Shown: in pieces, positions 6,139-6,195 of the stretch | Layout: every line of letters starts with the position of its first letter | How positions within the stretch are numbered: the first letter of the stretch is position 1 | Assembly (NCBI GenBank): GCA_964575225.1 | Contig: CAZNQW010000232.1 | Span: forward strand, 1 to 6,195 | Length of the DNA stretch: 6,195 nucleotides | DNA from: CAZNQW01 sp964575225 | GTDB lineage: Bacteria > Chloroflexota > Anaerolineae > JAAYZQ01 | Direction of reading: 5' to 3' | Program-made: the position numbers and the translations under genes | The notes under the pieces: generated by a model | What the model was told of the DNA's origin: nothing | Database searches by the model: none | The model's input: the letters and a program-made list of their open reading frames with translations, nothing else

Positions 6139-6195
6139 TCAGGCGCGGAAGCAGGCGACCCAATGCCCATCACCGACGTCTTTGAACTCGGGCTC
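6139..6195 (-). CDS. 3' end of an upstream gene, product unknown (partial)
   Basis: From the right edge, the minus-strand frame starting at 6195 reads EPEFKDVGDGHWVACFRA and stops at TGA (6141-6139). The composition is protein-like and the stop lies 46 bp before the next start, as expected for another gene of the same operon. The other frame open across this edge region begins only after a stop near the edge and would encode the unlikely long leader of the nitroreductase-like protein. The fragment is too short to name a family. Confidence 0.5.
   Translation of the reverse strand, partial: EPEFKDVGDGHWVACFRA

Noticed and set aside
6093..6173. N-terminal extension of the nitroreductase-like protein starting at 6173
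   Set aside because: The extra 27 residues do not look like a folded segment or signal peptide, overlap the upstream gene end, and lack a ribosome site, while 6092 has a good one and aligns with the paralog start.
1..6195. CRISPR arrays, insertion sequences, attachment sites, tRNA or rRNA genes, riboswitches
   Set aside because: Nearly all of the window is coding, with gaps of at most 99 bases. I saw no repeated spacers, transposase motifs, terminal inverted repeats or structured-RNA signatures.

Overview
The window is high-GC bacterial DNA in which every complete gene lies on the minus strand, in one tightly packed array running from about 6195 down to 170. The start sites have strong purine-rich Shine-Dalgarno sequences (GGGAGG, GGGGGAGGA, GGGAGGG, AAAGGA, GGAG). 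Together with the kinds of protein family present, these suggest a high-GC Gram-positive-type or deep Firmicutes-like bacterium. That placement is an inference; there is no rRNA or other phylogenetic marker in the window.

Layout in transcription order (high to low coordinates): the last 18 codons of an unidentified upstream gene (6139-6195); a divergent nitroreductase-family protein (5535-6092); a canonical nitroreductase (4964-5512); a COG1228-type amidohydrolase with an Asn where the catalytic/metal-binding Asp is expected (3758-4945); a second amidohydrolase of the same type that keeps that Asp but is altered elsewhere (2619-3761); an M18 aminopeptidase of the ApeB type (1284-2585); and a zinc-ribbon, PLP-dependent threonine-synthase-like enzyme (170-1279). 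The gaps between the complete genes are 22, 18, -4 (ATGA overlap), 33 and 4 bp, and I see no terminator between them, so they are very probably one operon whose promoter lies beyond 6195. A perfect 12-bp-stem hairpin lies just past the last stop codon. Beyond it, the end of a convergent plus-strand gene occupies 1-70.

As a set, the genes look like cytoplasmic amino-acid or peptide metabolism: an exopeptidase releases amino acids, a fold-type II PLP enzyme acts on a (phospho)amino acid, two metal-dependent hydrolases probably open C-N bonds in cyclic or amide substrates, and two FMN-type proteins do redox chemistry. The real pathway cannot be read from the sequence. The most notable feature is the pair-wise architecture. 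There are two adjacent nitroreductase paralogs and two adjacent amidohydrolase paralogs. One nitroreductase has lost consensus FMN-contact residues, and the two amidohydrolases have each lost a different part of the active-site consensus. This would fit hetero-oligomeric enzymes or a partner that has become non-catalytic. No mobile elements, CRISPR arrays, tRNA or rRNA genes were seen.
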